DNA of 64,000 nt from Dipetalonema caudispina (lineage: Eukaryota; Nematoda; Chromadorea; Rhabditida; Onchocercidae), in NCBI GenBank assembly GCA_013365325.1, contig JABVXV010000008.1, positions 186,001 to 250,000 of the forward strand, read 5' to 3'. The translations under genes and the position numbers were made by a program. Below are positions 53,301-64,000 of the stretch, piece by piece (position 1 is the stretch's first letter; the number at the start of each line of letters is the position of its first letter). The notes under the pieces were generated by a model. That model did no database searches. It was not told where the DNA came from and saw nothing but the letters and a program-made list of their open reading frames with translations.

Positions 53301-56300
53301 AGTATCTATCTCTTAGTTGTACAACATGAAACACATATGAATGAGGCAGGTGAAAGATAAACTGTTAAATCTAACTGGGAATAGAAATTCTAGAGTTTTC
53401 TTGAGAACTGTAGAAAAACTGTAATTTGTACGGCGATTCAGAGTGGTTCGCAGTCTCCCGTTGAACGCAAGTCCCGAAAATCGAAAAAAGGCAAAAAAAA
53501 GCGTCGGCGTCGTAGTCCATCGTCAAGTTCACCCAATTCAGTTAATGAACATACTTCTGATGAACTTAGTGAGGGCGAACTTCGGAAAAAGATCCTGAAA
53601 AAACGAAAAGAAGTTTTGAAAGACATCGAAGAGGGTTAGTTTATTTATGGGTGGTTGTGTTCTTTAAAATACTGTCTTTTGATACTTTATATCAGTTAAA
53701 TTTTATTCAACAACGTGGAATTTCAGGCATACTTAAATAATGGCATAGGCAATCATTCATTTTTGTAACTCAACGCTTTACGGATTTCTTGCGCGTACTT
53801 TATTGTAAAATTGCGCTTTAAGGTTTGAAGCCCATAGTAAAACCAACTCTGGGAAAATGGGAAGAACAGGAAGCAGAAACAACACTACTACAGAATACCA
53901 CATTAAAGTTCGGTTTAGAAAGCACGGTAAATATTGCACCTTAATTCTCTTCAAAACTTCAATATAAGCATTCTGTATTTAGCACTTTCCAAACTGGTTG
54001 CAGTTTCTATTTTATGGTGCTGTATACTTGAAACATGTTAGTAGTTTCTGAAGTTCATTTTTTGGCATTTTTCCTGGTCGTTCTTTTTGTAATTATTTTA
54101 TTTCTATTTTATAGGAGGATGTGCCAAAACGAGTTTTGCGTGATACAGCCCATCAGTTTCAACCTTCAAAAAATATAATTTCGCAGACAAATACAAACAA
54201 ACTTGATGGGATTGGAATGGTATTTTTTTTTTCTGTTTTGTTTAATGTCTTCCTTGCTTTCAACTCATGTGTTTTTACAAACACATGTTGATGTATTTTG
54301 CTTATGTTATGCTGCTAGGTTCGAGGTATAATTTATGAAGTGCGTATTTTTCGTATTTTGGAGTTGCAGTTGTGTGGTTTTTACCATCGAAAATGGTTTT
54401 TGGATGATTGCATGTAATTTGCATTTCATTCCATATTTTGATTCCCCATGTGATATTTCAGCATGCTGCAATGCCACAAGCAACAGGAATTGAAAATTCA
54501 TTTTCGTGCAAAAAAGGAGCCAAAGAATTGGGTAAATTCTTGTACCTTATATATCTGTTATGCATTCAGTTTTAATATATTTTTCCGAAAACTTCTGTAT
54601 TGGTACTTATTAAAAAAAAGCTTTTATCAGGTTTATCGTGAGGATGTTGAAAAGAACATCTTTTTAAGGAAAACAGCTGGATTTGCCAAAAGGCGAAGCA
54701 CCATCATCGGGTGCACTATTCACCAGTGATATTGATACCTTTTTGGGAAAGCGTGAACAGACCGGTCCAATAAATGATCTCAAAAATACTCAGGTTTGTT
54801 TATGTCTCTATATTGTTGTTCTTCTGGTAAAGTTCGTTGAAAATTTTATGAACAAGTAATCGTTTTTGTAAGATCACATTTACTGAGAAAAAGAATAACA
54901 TGGGCGAGAAGTAAAATTGTAATTTTTAACGATTTACATCCCTACCTTGATAATCATTGTTGGATTAGGCTTACCGTTCTTTAAACTCAGCTGCACCAAG
55001 CTCTTTGTGTCATCAGTGCTATTATCGTTACAAACCATTAGAAGGCGTACAAAAAAAAACAACCAGATTATGCCTGGAAGCGCGTTACAGAACAGTATGT
55101 CAAATGAGCTGTCTTTGAAAAAAATGAACTTAGAACAACTTATGCGTTGGTGTTAAAGAGAATTTATTGCGCGATACAAAAAAAAGGATCAGTAAAATAC
55201 TGTAGAAGTTACATAATTGGTGCAAATTTTTCTATCTTTAATGAAACATTATTCAGCTGTTGGGATACGTAGTAGAACACAATTTCTTTTTATTCTCTCC
55301 AACGTAAGAAGGGAAAAGTGAGCAGTAATTGATTTTGTGAAAGAAATGAATTGTTTAACCGATTCTTCGAGGTGATCGTCTGATCGTCTTGCAATTGATA
55401 TCAGTAGGAAGGAGAATTACTCCCCCTTTTTTTTTTTACTATTTTGTTCAGAATATTGCTCTGCAATAGAAAATCTCTTAGCATGAACGGCGAACAGTTC
55501 AATCGTTAATGCTTCATGAGATAAGATGGCACTAATCATAGATAATCGCCAAAGGGGATTTTTTTCCTTTTTTTTTATTGTAAGAACCAAATATAGCAGG
55601 CAAAAAAGTTGAATTTTAAATGAAATTCACATGAGAAAGCGAAAATAACATAGTTGTTGAGTATGCCTTGGGTCATTATGCAGATGAACAGTCTCGATTT
55701 AAAAATCATAATTATGGAATTAGATTACTTGATCTCTCCAGAGAGATTTTGTTTATAGTACTGTCGGTATTCTGAAAGTATAAATCGATATCTTTTGCAA
55801 TATATCTGCAAAAAGAAACGGTGTATAAAATTCTGTTCCAGTGGAATTTTCTGGCCTATTTTATGTTCTTATGTTTTTCCAGACCAGTATATTCGGTACA
55901 GCTCGTGGGCAGCAATTGATTTCATTTTTTGACGATGCCAGTGATTCGTTGCAACCCTCGCAAGGAAGTAAGAATTACTTATTTTGGACAAGAACTTACG
56001 GGATTTTCAATGCATTTTGAAATGATTTTGCTTGGATTACTTAGAAATCAAGGGTTTTATGTTTTTATTTTGAAGTGTTTTGCTATTGTTGAAAGGGATA
56101 CTTTACCACTCGAAGTTTATGGCAGACTTCGTAGTTTGAAAATAGCAGTGTGCTGGCCTTCCAAGGTTACAGTGCCTTCCAATCATACGGTTCTGTTTGT
56201 ATTCAGTTAATGACTAAGTCTTATTGGTTTGGATGACGTATTTTCAGTCACGAAATGCTAAGTGGATTTACTGTATCGAAAGTTCATCTCATGTGCATAG

Positions 56301-57194
56301 TTATCGATATTTTAATTTCGCAATACTTCACCTTCATTAATGACTATCTATCGTCAGATTTGAATCACTGGAGGCAGATAGTAAATCGTAACAGTTTTTC
56401 GGTGCGATTTTAGAGACTAAGCTGTCTTCCTGTTTAGTCATTACCATCATGGAATTTATTATATTACAAAGTTGCAGTGCGCATAATTTTTTCAGCTATT
56501 ATTGACTACATATTTTAAAGTTTTCTAGCATTTTTATCTGGACTATTGCAACCTAACTGAGACTCTTCACCTTGACACCTTATGATATCAAAATGTACTG
56601 TGCGATGAACTGCTTATTTGATATATGCTTACATTTGCGAGGTGAAGCTATCAATGATAATTTGCAAAGCATTTTTCCTTTTAAGCGCTGCGCTTAAGCT
56701 CACTAACGCGTCAGTTGAATGCAGAAACAGAGCGTGAACGAAAGCTTGCTCGTTTACCACCGGAAGTACTTACGAAGTACACAACGAAGAAAAAACAACT
56801 TGAAGGGGTTATTTTTTCCAACACATTCCACTTTCTACTTTGTGAAGTTTTTTAAGTAAAGCTTGAATAAATACCTTTATATTAGTTTTAGTTCTTTGTT
56901 TTGAAATCTCAACTTTCCCCGTACTTTGTCGGGAAAAATTGAGTTTTGTACATCTGTTAAAGTGGTTTATTTGGAAATAATTCATTTAAAATTACGGAAG
57001 CTTGATACTTGCAGGCATTTAAAGCAGATCGTGAAACGTTTGGTTTTGTTACGAAGATGCTCATCGAAAAAGATCCAGGTCTGGAAGATCGGCTTTGGTT
57101 GGCGCTTGCTGAAGCAATTAAAGATATGGAAGAAGCATTCACTCGAAAAATGGACCAATATCTTGATCAATTAATTATGTTCATTTCTATGTGA
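50369..57194 (+). CDS. RRM and RS-rich protein with periphilin/Lge1-like C-terminal domain
   Basis: Fifteen exons in phase: 50369-50490, 51270-51395, 51513-51601, 51751-51838, 52164-52250, 52410-52602, 52870-52962, 53442-53634, 53823-53926, 54115-54219, 54462-54531, 54669-54793, 55883-55967, 56725-56807, 57015-57194; 580 residues. N-terminal RRM (about 27-103): HTVFIRGLPGHIKTDEV (RNP2-like) and LKLFVAVRFETRDAAKECM (degenerate RNP1). Then an RG/RS region (SSRSPSRSQRHSSRERSAS), a proline run (PPLPPLPPPP), a basic block (KSKKGKKKRRRRSPSSSS), an acidic coiled segment (SDELSEGELRKKILKKRK) and a linker. The last exon reads DRETFGFVTKMLIEKDPGLE, close to the C-terminal helical dimer domain of periphilin-1 (DCETFGMVVKMLIEKDPSLE), of the Lge1 type. 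Likely a nuclear RNA-binding or silencing/splicing factor; no exact orthologue recognised. Two acceptors are ttta|AG-like rather than CAG (53822, 54668). The ATG is 2 bases after a cttcag acceptor. Confidence 0.85.
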
Positions 57195-57505
57195 TGGCAA
57201 ATAGTTTGGAACATTGATTAATTATAAATAAGAGACAGGAGGAACTCTTGATTTATGTGTTTTGAATGGAATTTCAGGCGAGTTTTGCCAATACTTTATT
57301 TTTTCAGCGAGTTCTAATATAGTGGTATCCATTATAAACCTTTTCGTTCTTATAATTTTTATTTCAGTAATTTGAAACTTCTCTTTTTGTCATTATCTGG
57401 TATTCAACAATATTCCGCATTTTATTTGTAGTTTTGAATGTTGTTGGTTATTGTTTCTGTTTCAAATTTCTTCATTTACTCTGAGAAATATGATTTTCTA
57501 TTAAT

Positions 57506-57537
57506 AATAAATTATGAAAAAAAAAAAAAAAAAAAAA
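57506..57537 (+). terminator. AATAAA with a genomic A21 tract (candidate 3' end of the RRM-Lge1 mRNA)
   Basis: A polyadenylation signal AATAAA (57506-57511) is followed after 5 bases by 21 consecutive A (57517-57537), about 310 bases after the stop codon of the upstream gene. Confidence 0.5.
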
Positions 57538-57982
57538 CTAGTATAGTACTGTTCCACCTTCTTTGATTTTTCATCTTAAAATCATGGCGAAATTAAAGCC
57601 CAAAATTCCTATGTTTGGTGTTAATAGCGTCTGTATTGTTGCTTGCCTATATCGTATAAATTTTTTTTGGAAAAAGTTTCAGTAACACTTCCATTATAGT
57701 CATTTTAATTATTGTGAAGTACTTCTAATGACAATGAATACCATGGAGCTCCATTCGAATGAATATACTTATGATAACGTTGAAAATTTGGAGTTCTGTG
57801 CGTCGGGATGCACGATTTATATTAGCTTTGTCTACGCAATTATTATGATGAATTTTTCGCTGTAAAATTATGTTTTCGAAGTTAAGCAGGCTAGAATTTA
57901 GAAATTTAGAAAACTTTTGTGCAGTGGTTCATCGGACCGTAATAGTTTAATAGCCTGAAGATTTTGTGGAAAAAGAAAATAG

Positions 57983-58778
57983 ATGTGCAACGATTTCGAT
58001 GAAATTGTCCATGCTGAGGAACAAGACGAAGGTAGTTTGTTTTTCAAATCAAATCTATATGTTTCCCGCTTACAACTGATGTCCGCTATTATAAATCGGG
58101 GCAGAATTCGTGGGTGGTTTCGAAATGTAGAAGAAATTCCCAATAGTCCAAGAATGGATGATTTTATTATGGGAGTAAAGTATGGGAACTGCTGAATTAA
58201 AGAATTCGATGCATTTGTTGATATCATGACCTATTCTTTCCATCATCTTCGAACGAATACCACTGAATGACTAGGCGAGATTTTTGCTTTTTATAATTCA
58301 TTTTACATTAAATTTGCAGAAAAGAGGAGGTTGAAACAACTGTTTGATAATTACTGTTTATTGTTTATGAAACGAGTTGAACAACAAAAAATCAGTATCT
58401 TGGTTTGTTTCAAGATTTATTTTTTATTTTCTTTTTAGAAGTTTATCGTGGCGTACATAATTTTTATCCAGAAAGAAGTCAGTGCTAAGCTAAAAAAGAA
58501 ACAACTGATAAAGATCACTATCAAGCTAATAAAGATGCAGGTGGTAAAAACTTGTATTGAAATACTAATTACACATTTCAATTAATGCAACTCATTATCA
58601 GTTTTTTTAGACCGTTCGTGATTTATTTGCGATTGCAATCAAATATGGTTTCAAGGAAGTGGGTTTTCGACGTTTCAAAGAAATTGCTGTTCGTTGGATG
58701 TGTAGAAGGCTAGAAGTTGTAATGCGCAACAAAGGATTATATGGGCTACCCCGTAATTTCAACCCTGTAAATATGTGA
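57983..58778 (+). CDS. Small basic protein of unknown function
   Basis: Three exons keep phase: 57983-58174, 58439-58540, 58611-58778; 153 residues. Exon 1 reads M-C-N-D-F-D-E-I and then SNLYVSRLQLMSAIINRGRI and NSPRMDDFIMG. Exon 3 reads TVRDLFAIAIKYGFKEVGFR, RWMCRRLEVVMRNKG and ends LYGLPRNFNPVNM. Rich in R and K in its second half. I recognise no family. Exon 2 is doubtful: the frame that keeps phase is lysine/isoleucine-rich and unnatural, while another frame (VYRGVHNFYPERS, then after one TAA AKKETTDKDHYQ) looks more protein-like. A donor inside exon 3 (CCT|GTAAAT) could also extend the gene. The ATG directly follows a tag acceptor. It lies between the RRM gene and TAF1A on the same strand. 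Confidence 0.5.
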
Positions 58779-59450
58779 GGTTTTTGGTGGATTAATGTTA
58801 TAGCGCCTTATTTTGGAATCCCCAATTAAAGCAATGTATTTTTATCCAAGAAAAAAAATTTTTTATCCGAGAAAATGCGCTAAGTTTTCTGATTAAACGA
58901 GATTTTGGAATTAATAGCGCTGTTACATTTTTCAGTTGACATTGTTGTTTACTAAAAATTTAGCGCCTTATTCAAAAAAATTTACATGAAATCTGTTTCG
59001 AATATCTTTTAACAGTGAGAGAAAAACGGGGAAATGATGCATTAATAGTTGTATTGAAGTGTTGTTTAGCATGTTTTTGAAACTTTCGACAAAACTGAAA
59101 GGGACATTGTTATTTGTTAGTGGGCAAAACTAAATAGTTTAAGATAACGGTAGATTACTGATATAGTAGCGAATGGAAAGTTTGAAGATTGATGTCGTGA
59201 GTTGGAGATACAGCCTTTCCTGTCATGTAATCTTACCTGAATCACCAGACCATCCTAATAATTTCGGTAAAAAAGGAAACCCATTGAAACATTTAAAAAA
59301 TCAGCAACATGATGGTTAGGCAACTGATTTTTTCGCAAATTTATTTATAACTTTGCTGTCTGTACCTGCATTTTCTTTCCTTATCGTAAGCTTACGGAGC
59401 TGTTGCAATGAGTGTCTCAATAGACGTTGCAGAAATGTTTCCATTTTTAG
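58779..59450. other. Region upstream of the first recognised TAF1A exon
   Basis: The first exon(s) of TAF1A should lie here, ending with two bases of a codon, but no convincing ATG-bearing exon was found. A candidate ATG at 59409 (M-S-V-S-I-D-V-A-E-M-F-P-F-L) ends in GTT-type donor sequence at the acceptor of the next exon and does not fit. Confidence 0.35.
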
Positions 59451-62400
59451 GTTCGTTGAAATAGATGATTTGGAATGTTCTCTTGATTATTCGAAGTGGT
59501 TGGAAGAATTTATGACTCCTTTTTTTCGGTTCAGTACTTCATTTATTACATTATTGATTGCTGAAAACTAAATACATGGAATGTACTCTATCATTTTACC
59601 TTGACTTCTGTGCCCTGATGCAATTTTACATTAAGTAGTCCAACTACCGCAAAACTGCTGAATATCTTTTTTGCAAATGCAGCATCTTCTTTACCATTTA
59701 TAGCTATCGTTCTTTAGTATTTATAATTAACGAAGTCGATTACCTGGATGAAGAATGATAGTAGCTAACGTATCTAATGTTTCCATACTCTTTGGTTACA
59801 ATAATTCATTACTATTTGCAAACAGAAAAAGTGTCAACATTTAATTTCTCAAAAACGATGTTCCATGTTCCGGAGAAACTGAATGTTTGATAGATATAAA
59901 AGACGAATAGTTGGATGAACTGGTTCTGACTGGCTGAATTACAATAATAAGATAATGTATTTTACACTACATTCACTTTAGTTTGAAGTATTTGATCATT
60001 CTTACTACTGCAATAATTGTTTACAAGATCAAAAAGGAAGGGATGATGTCCGATTACCCCCATATTATTCATTTTTTTTTTTGTTGTTTTTTTCCCTTTT
60101 TTTTTGTTAAATGCATCTTTATAGAGAAAAAGATGGTATTTATCGCGAAGTACGTCAGCATGATTTCAAGCAACGAATTATACTAATTCGAGAAGCAGTA
60201 TTAAATCAAGATTGGTCGAAAGTTGGCGCCTTTTTAGGTGATCATATTAATCATCCAAATATCGGTTGCTGTTGAATCTTGAAATTAACTGCTTTTTTGA
60301 ATATCATTAGAAAAACGTCATTTAACTTTACGCTCAACTGCGAGTGAATTCTTTTTCAAATTAGGAGAGTGATATTTTCGAAACTTTATTAATGAGTGAA
60401 ATTTTTTAGTCATTATGATCACGAAGTTTTATTACTTACTGTTAGGAGTACTACGACACTGTTCAAAGTAAGCTTTGAAGCGATTAACTAGATCTTATGG
60501 AGTCTTACATTACGGTCTTCGGATCATAACTCTTAACCTCAGAACTATTTGTGTCTAACTTTTCAGGTCACTTGCCTTCTTTCCGACAAAACTTGAGAGA
60601 TGTTCCTGAAACGTTTCGTAAACAACTTGGTGGTAATTTGGATAAAACATGCCGAATGTTGTTTCCATATGCTTCAACAATATTTCGAGCCGGTGTTGAG
60701 CGTTTTATGCAGTACGACATTCCACGTGATATGATAACTAAATCGGCAGCAGAATTAATGCTTGTCTTGATTGCCGCTGAACGAAGATACTGTGTGAGCT
60801 CTTTTAATTTGCACTTCTACAGTATGCCACCGGTACTCAGAGAAAATGAAGGAAATAGACTGGAACGAAGAATTAAGCAGACAATCAATCCACTGCATTA
60901 TTTAATTTGAAACAAAATGAGTTGTGTTGATCAACGATTTCAGAATTTAACATTTGACGTTGAGAATAATTCACTGCTTTATATCACGGAGTTACTTATA
61001 TATGCAATCGCAAATGGCCAGAAACAGGAAATGCAAGATTTGATCATTGCAATTTCATCCTTACCACCCGTTGCTCAAAAACACAAGGTTTTATCTCAGT
61101 TTTTATGTACTCAATAAACTTTTCATCCGTAAGAGTTTCCTGAAATTGTGGACTGGCTTATCAGCATATTTTATATGATTTTATCCTGTAACCTTTAATT
61201 CAAATCCCAGCAATCTCATTTATAATAATCTGTCCAAATTTTAGTATATTACCATCCTTCGAGCTTATAAGGTATTGTCTCGTTATGAACACTGGCGCAT
61301 GGGAGGAGCAGATAATGTAATGCAAAGCAGTTCATTTGATCTAGGGGATGAAATTATTGCAGCTCTACTGGTAAAATTTTTGAATCGTATTTCCAACTGT
61401 TTTCATTCTAAATCAACAATTGAAGTGCTGTTAGCTGATTCAAAGATTATGGTACTATATTGCAATTTAATGTTATTTGACATTATAAAAACAAAAATGT
61501 TAAAGTAACTTTAGTTTCATTAAAAAAACAAATGTAGACAAAATCTAGGCGTAACTTATGGTAAGCTTTATTTTATATGCATACTAGCGCTTATTGCTAT
61601 TTTAACTCTCTGAATAAGTTTCCTGAAACCAATAAGCAAAATGAGTAGATTTTCGTTAAGGTATAACTGGTAGAAATCTTTTTTATTGTGTTTGTTGATT
61701 CGAGGAGAACTATAAAAAGCTTAAGGGAATAGTAGTATAGCAACGGGTACATGTAATCCTGCATAAGTTATGTTTAAACTTTGTCCACTGTTTTTGTCAG
61801 TGCTTAGTAACTTCGCTGTATCAGATGAAGAGTTGCACCAAATTTCTGTCTTTTTCTGAGGTAACATTTTTTTGCGTTTTATAGAGCTGATTATTATTTT
61901 AGGATGTCGAATCTGGTCAAGAGAGTGTTTTTATTTCTATAGCGGTGCATTATTTGCATTGCGTTGGAAAAGTTGATATATTAATGGGTGCTTTGGAAGA
62001 ATGCTGCCATAAAACGCCCTGCATGATTGTTGACTGTTATCGTGCTTTGCTGTTAAATAATATGGTTGATAAGGCTAATTTGTTACTTGATGCTGTAAGC
62101 TTTCTTTTCTCTCTTCTTTATTATAAGTGTACTAACTTTTGTCCCACATCAATTAAAAACGATACTTCATTCCAGATTGACTTCATAAGATTTTATATAA
62201 ATTCAAAATGTAGACTGCCCTTGTTTAAAAGAAGCAGAAAAACTTCATTGCGTTAAACTCCCACCTAATAAACATTGATAAAACAGCCTTCTTGTTGCTT
62301 CAGGTTTTGCCGCAGTGCAGTTTTATTTCACATCCAATTTTATTAGAGTGGTTAAAACCGCGACTTCTGAATCCTCTTGATTATGATCTTCCGGAAGAAA

Positions 62401-62867
62401 TGTTACGCCATATTTGTAAAATGTTGTTCGTTTTTTTGGATTATGGGACGAATAGGTTTGTTCAGTTTGCATAATTAGTTTAGCTTCATCAACCTATGAA
62501 CTTATCGGATTCAGCGACATTATCCTTTGATTAAACCAGGAAGATTTAAATCACTAACTTGCAAAATCGCATATTGACAAGTTTTTGTTGATAAACATTT
62601 TGTTAACATTGAATCTCAAATAAGGTCCCAAATTTTTTCTTAATTTTGTACAATGGAGAAATTTCATTGATATTCAGGAAGAATGATTATGCTTGGGTGT
62701 TTTTGTGGGCAGCAATGCAGCATGTGCAAGATGATAATTTACTAAGCTTGCAATGGGATTTACGAAAATCATGGTGGCCAAAATTCCATCGTGCTGAGCT
62801 ATCTGAAAAAGGAGCTGATTGCAGGCATCGAGTTTTTATGACACTCAACAGTTTGAGTGTGCAGTAA
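59451..62867 (+). CDS. TAF1A: TAF1A, RNA polymerase I SL1/TIF-IB subunit (5' end unresolved)
   Basis: Exons in phase: 59451-59528, 60125-60237, 60567-60793, 60944-61087, 61245-61370, 61903-62094, 62304-62455, 62678-62867; about 406 residues without the missing start (human 450). Matches to human TAF1A in order: IILIREAVLNQDW (human FIQEALLKHQW); YITILRAYKVLSRYEHW (LINLIQAYKGLLQYYTW); a helical-repeat middle with KANLLLDA; SFISHPILLEW; and the hallmark tail RKNDYAWVFLWAAM then LQWDLRKSWWPKFH (human EWNSRKNWWPGFH). The family binds TBP and the rDNA promoter as part of SL1 and recruits Pol I for rRNA transcription in the nucleolus. The first listed exon enters in the third base of a codon, so at least one upstream exon is missing. 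The assignment rests mainly on the C-terminal motif and collinear helices. Confidence 0.82.
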
Positions 62868-64000
62868 GATATGATATATATATCTAATCTGATGAAAAAT
62901 CTTTTTCAACTTAGTGATAATTTATATCTAAGTAAATAATTTATGTAGCAAGTCTCTTCTCATTCCCAAAAATTGCTTGTCTTTTGGAGGAATGTATCCT
63001 CTAAGAAAAGATTTTACAAGTACTGAAGAACTCTGAAGAACTACCAAGGATTACAGAGATTTGTTTTGCCAGAACTAAAGAGTTCTGTCAAAGGTTATGA
63101 GGACTTCTACCCTATTGCTTTATTTTTTGGATAGTTGTTTTTATAATACACAAAAAACTGAAAATTGAAGTTTGGTTCTTTAATTTGGACGATTACTGAA
63201 GCAAACGTTGGTTCCTTTCCCTGTAATAGTGATGAGAGATGAATTTTATGTATGGAAAAATTCTCAAGGGTCAAACAAGAAAATTTTTATTTCCAGAACG
63301 AATTATTGTGCAAACAGCAAAAAATTTCATTTATGTTTCATTCGATGTTCTCTTTTTCTATAATCCTCTATCTCCTCACTCCAAGTGTCTCTTTTGAAAC
63401 AAATTTGTTAATGGTTTGTGCCAACTACAGTATCTAGCAGGAACCACCGATATCATTGTAGTGAATAGTTGTATTTTTTGTTCTTCCAAGTTAACAGTTG
63501 TTGTGACTATGTACAGCATGCTTAGGGAAATTTGAGGGTAATTTTGTTGTGATATAGCCATTCTAGGACTTTTTTAATTGTTCCTCAGTTTTATCTTTTA
63601 ATAACGAACTTGTTCCTCAACAAATCTTGATCTTGATCTCAGTAAAACCAATGCAGTCTTTGAATAAATCAGTTATGTAATTTGACGCTCCGTATATTAT
63701 TACACGTTTGTTTTCTTTTATTTTATAAAATTTCGTCCTATCCCATATTTTCTTAATGCAGTGACTAATATAAACTAGACTTGATGATTTGGAAAAAAAA
63801 ATATGTTTCAACTATTTCCAGCTTTTTTTCTCCTTATTTTCCTTTGACTTAAAATCTGAAACATTCATGCTGAAAAACTATCTTGAATATGTTATCGCAG
63901 AAGCAGTTGTCAATTTGATAAGAATATTTTTGCTATTACTTTGAATTCCGTGACAGATTAAAAGCCTAATAAGATACTGTAGATAGTGTTAGTTAAACGA
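62868..64000. other. Intergenic, right edge of the window
   Basis: No exon or motif supported on either strand. Short open frames (63252-63437, 63617-63811) are AT-driven. 63000-63100 is mildly repetitive (three GAAGAACT/AAGAGTTCT-like words) but no clear repeat unit was defined. Confidence 0.4.

Noticed and set aside
54991..55118. Cysteine-containing open stretch (LCHQCYYRY) inside the long intron of the RRM-Lge1 gene
   Set aside because: Its CxxC recalls a zinc finger, but its phase fits neither flanking exon and it stops after 41 codons.
1..64000. Possible Wolbachia or other bacterial insert
   Set aside because: No bacterial-type long ORF, Shine-Dalgarno operon or recognisable bacterial gene is present; all firm genes are intron-containing and of nematode type.

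Overview
This window looks like nuclear chromosomal DNA of a parasitic nematode, most likely filarial (clade III). The sequence is AT-rich. Its genes are split into many short exons joined by introns of roughly 100-700 bases with the nematode TTTTCAG-type 3' splice site. One gene is a LIN-12/GLP-1-class Notch receptor, and many start codons sit a few bases after a 3' splice acceptor, as expected where spliced-leader trans-splicing is used. No bacterial, viral, CRISPR, rRNA or convincing tRNA feature was found. Gene models below were built by hand: exons were accepted only when splice sites, reading phase and protein similarity agreed. Homologues were recognised from memory, not by a search.

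Layout. 1-622 (-): 5' end of a gene with an IRS/DOK-like PH domain, running off the left edge. 2874-6533 (+): 11-exon multi-pass membrane protein of unknown function. 7281-11452 (+): Zwilch, a subunit of the Rod-Zw10-Zwilch kinetochore complex. 12839-13899 (+): MIS-12, a kinetochore scaffold protein. 16226-23761 (-): a reduced Notch receptor with 3 EGF repeats, 2 LNRs, a TM segment, RAM-like and ankyrin regions and an acidic tail. 26152-29413 (-): unrecognised protein with a BTB/POZ-like stretch. 31375-36567 (-): class A peptide-type GPCR whose first exon lies 1.6 kb upstream of the second. 36568-44407: gene-poor stretch with a GT/GTCT microsatellite. 44575-48077 (+): Elongin A. 50369-57194 (+): RRM plus RS-rich protein ending in a periphilin/Lge1-like domain. 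57983-58778 (+): small unknown basic protein. 59451-62867 (+): TAF1A, a subunit of the RNA polymerase I selectivity factor SL1, with its 5' end unresolved. 62868-64000: no gene seen.

Functional reading. Zwilch and MIS-12 lie next to each other on the same strand, and both act at the outer kinetochore. The right third holds three nuclear RNA/transcription genes on the plus strand (Elongin A, the RRM-Lge1 protein, TAF1A). The middle holds two cell-surface signalling genes on the minus strand (Notch, GPCR). The strongest oddity is the Notch receptor. Its ectodomain is cut to three EGF repeats, and it lacks the first LNR, which in other Notch proteins helps lock the activation switch.
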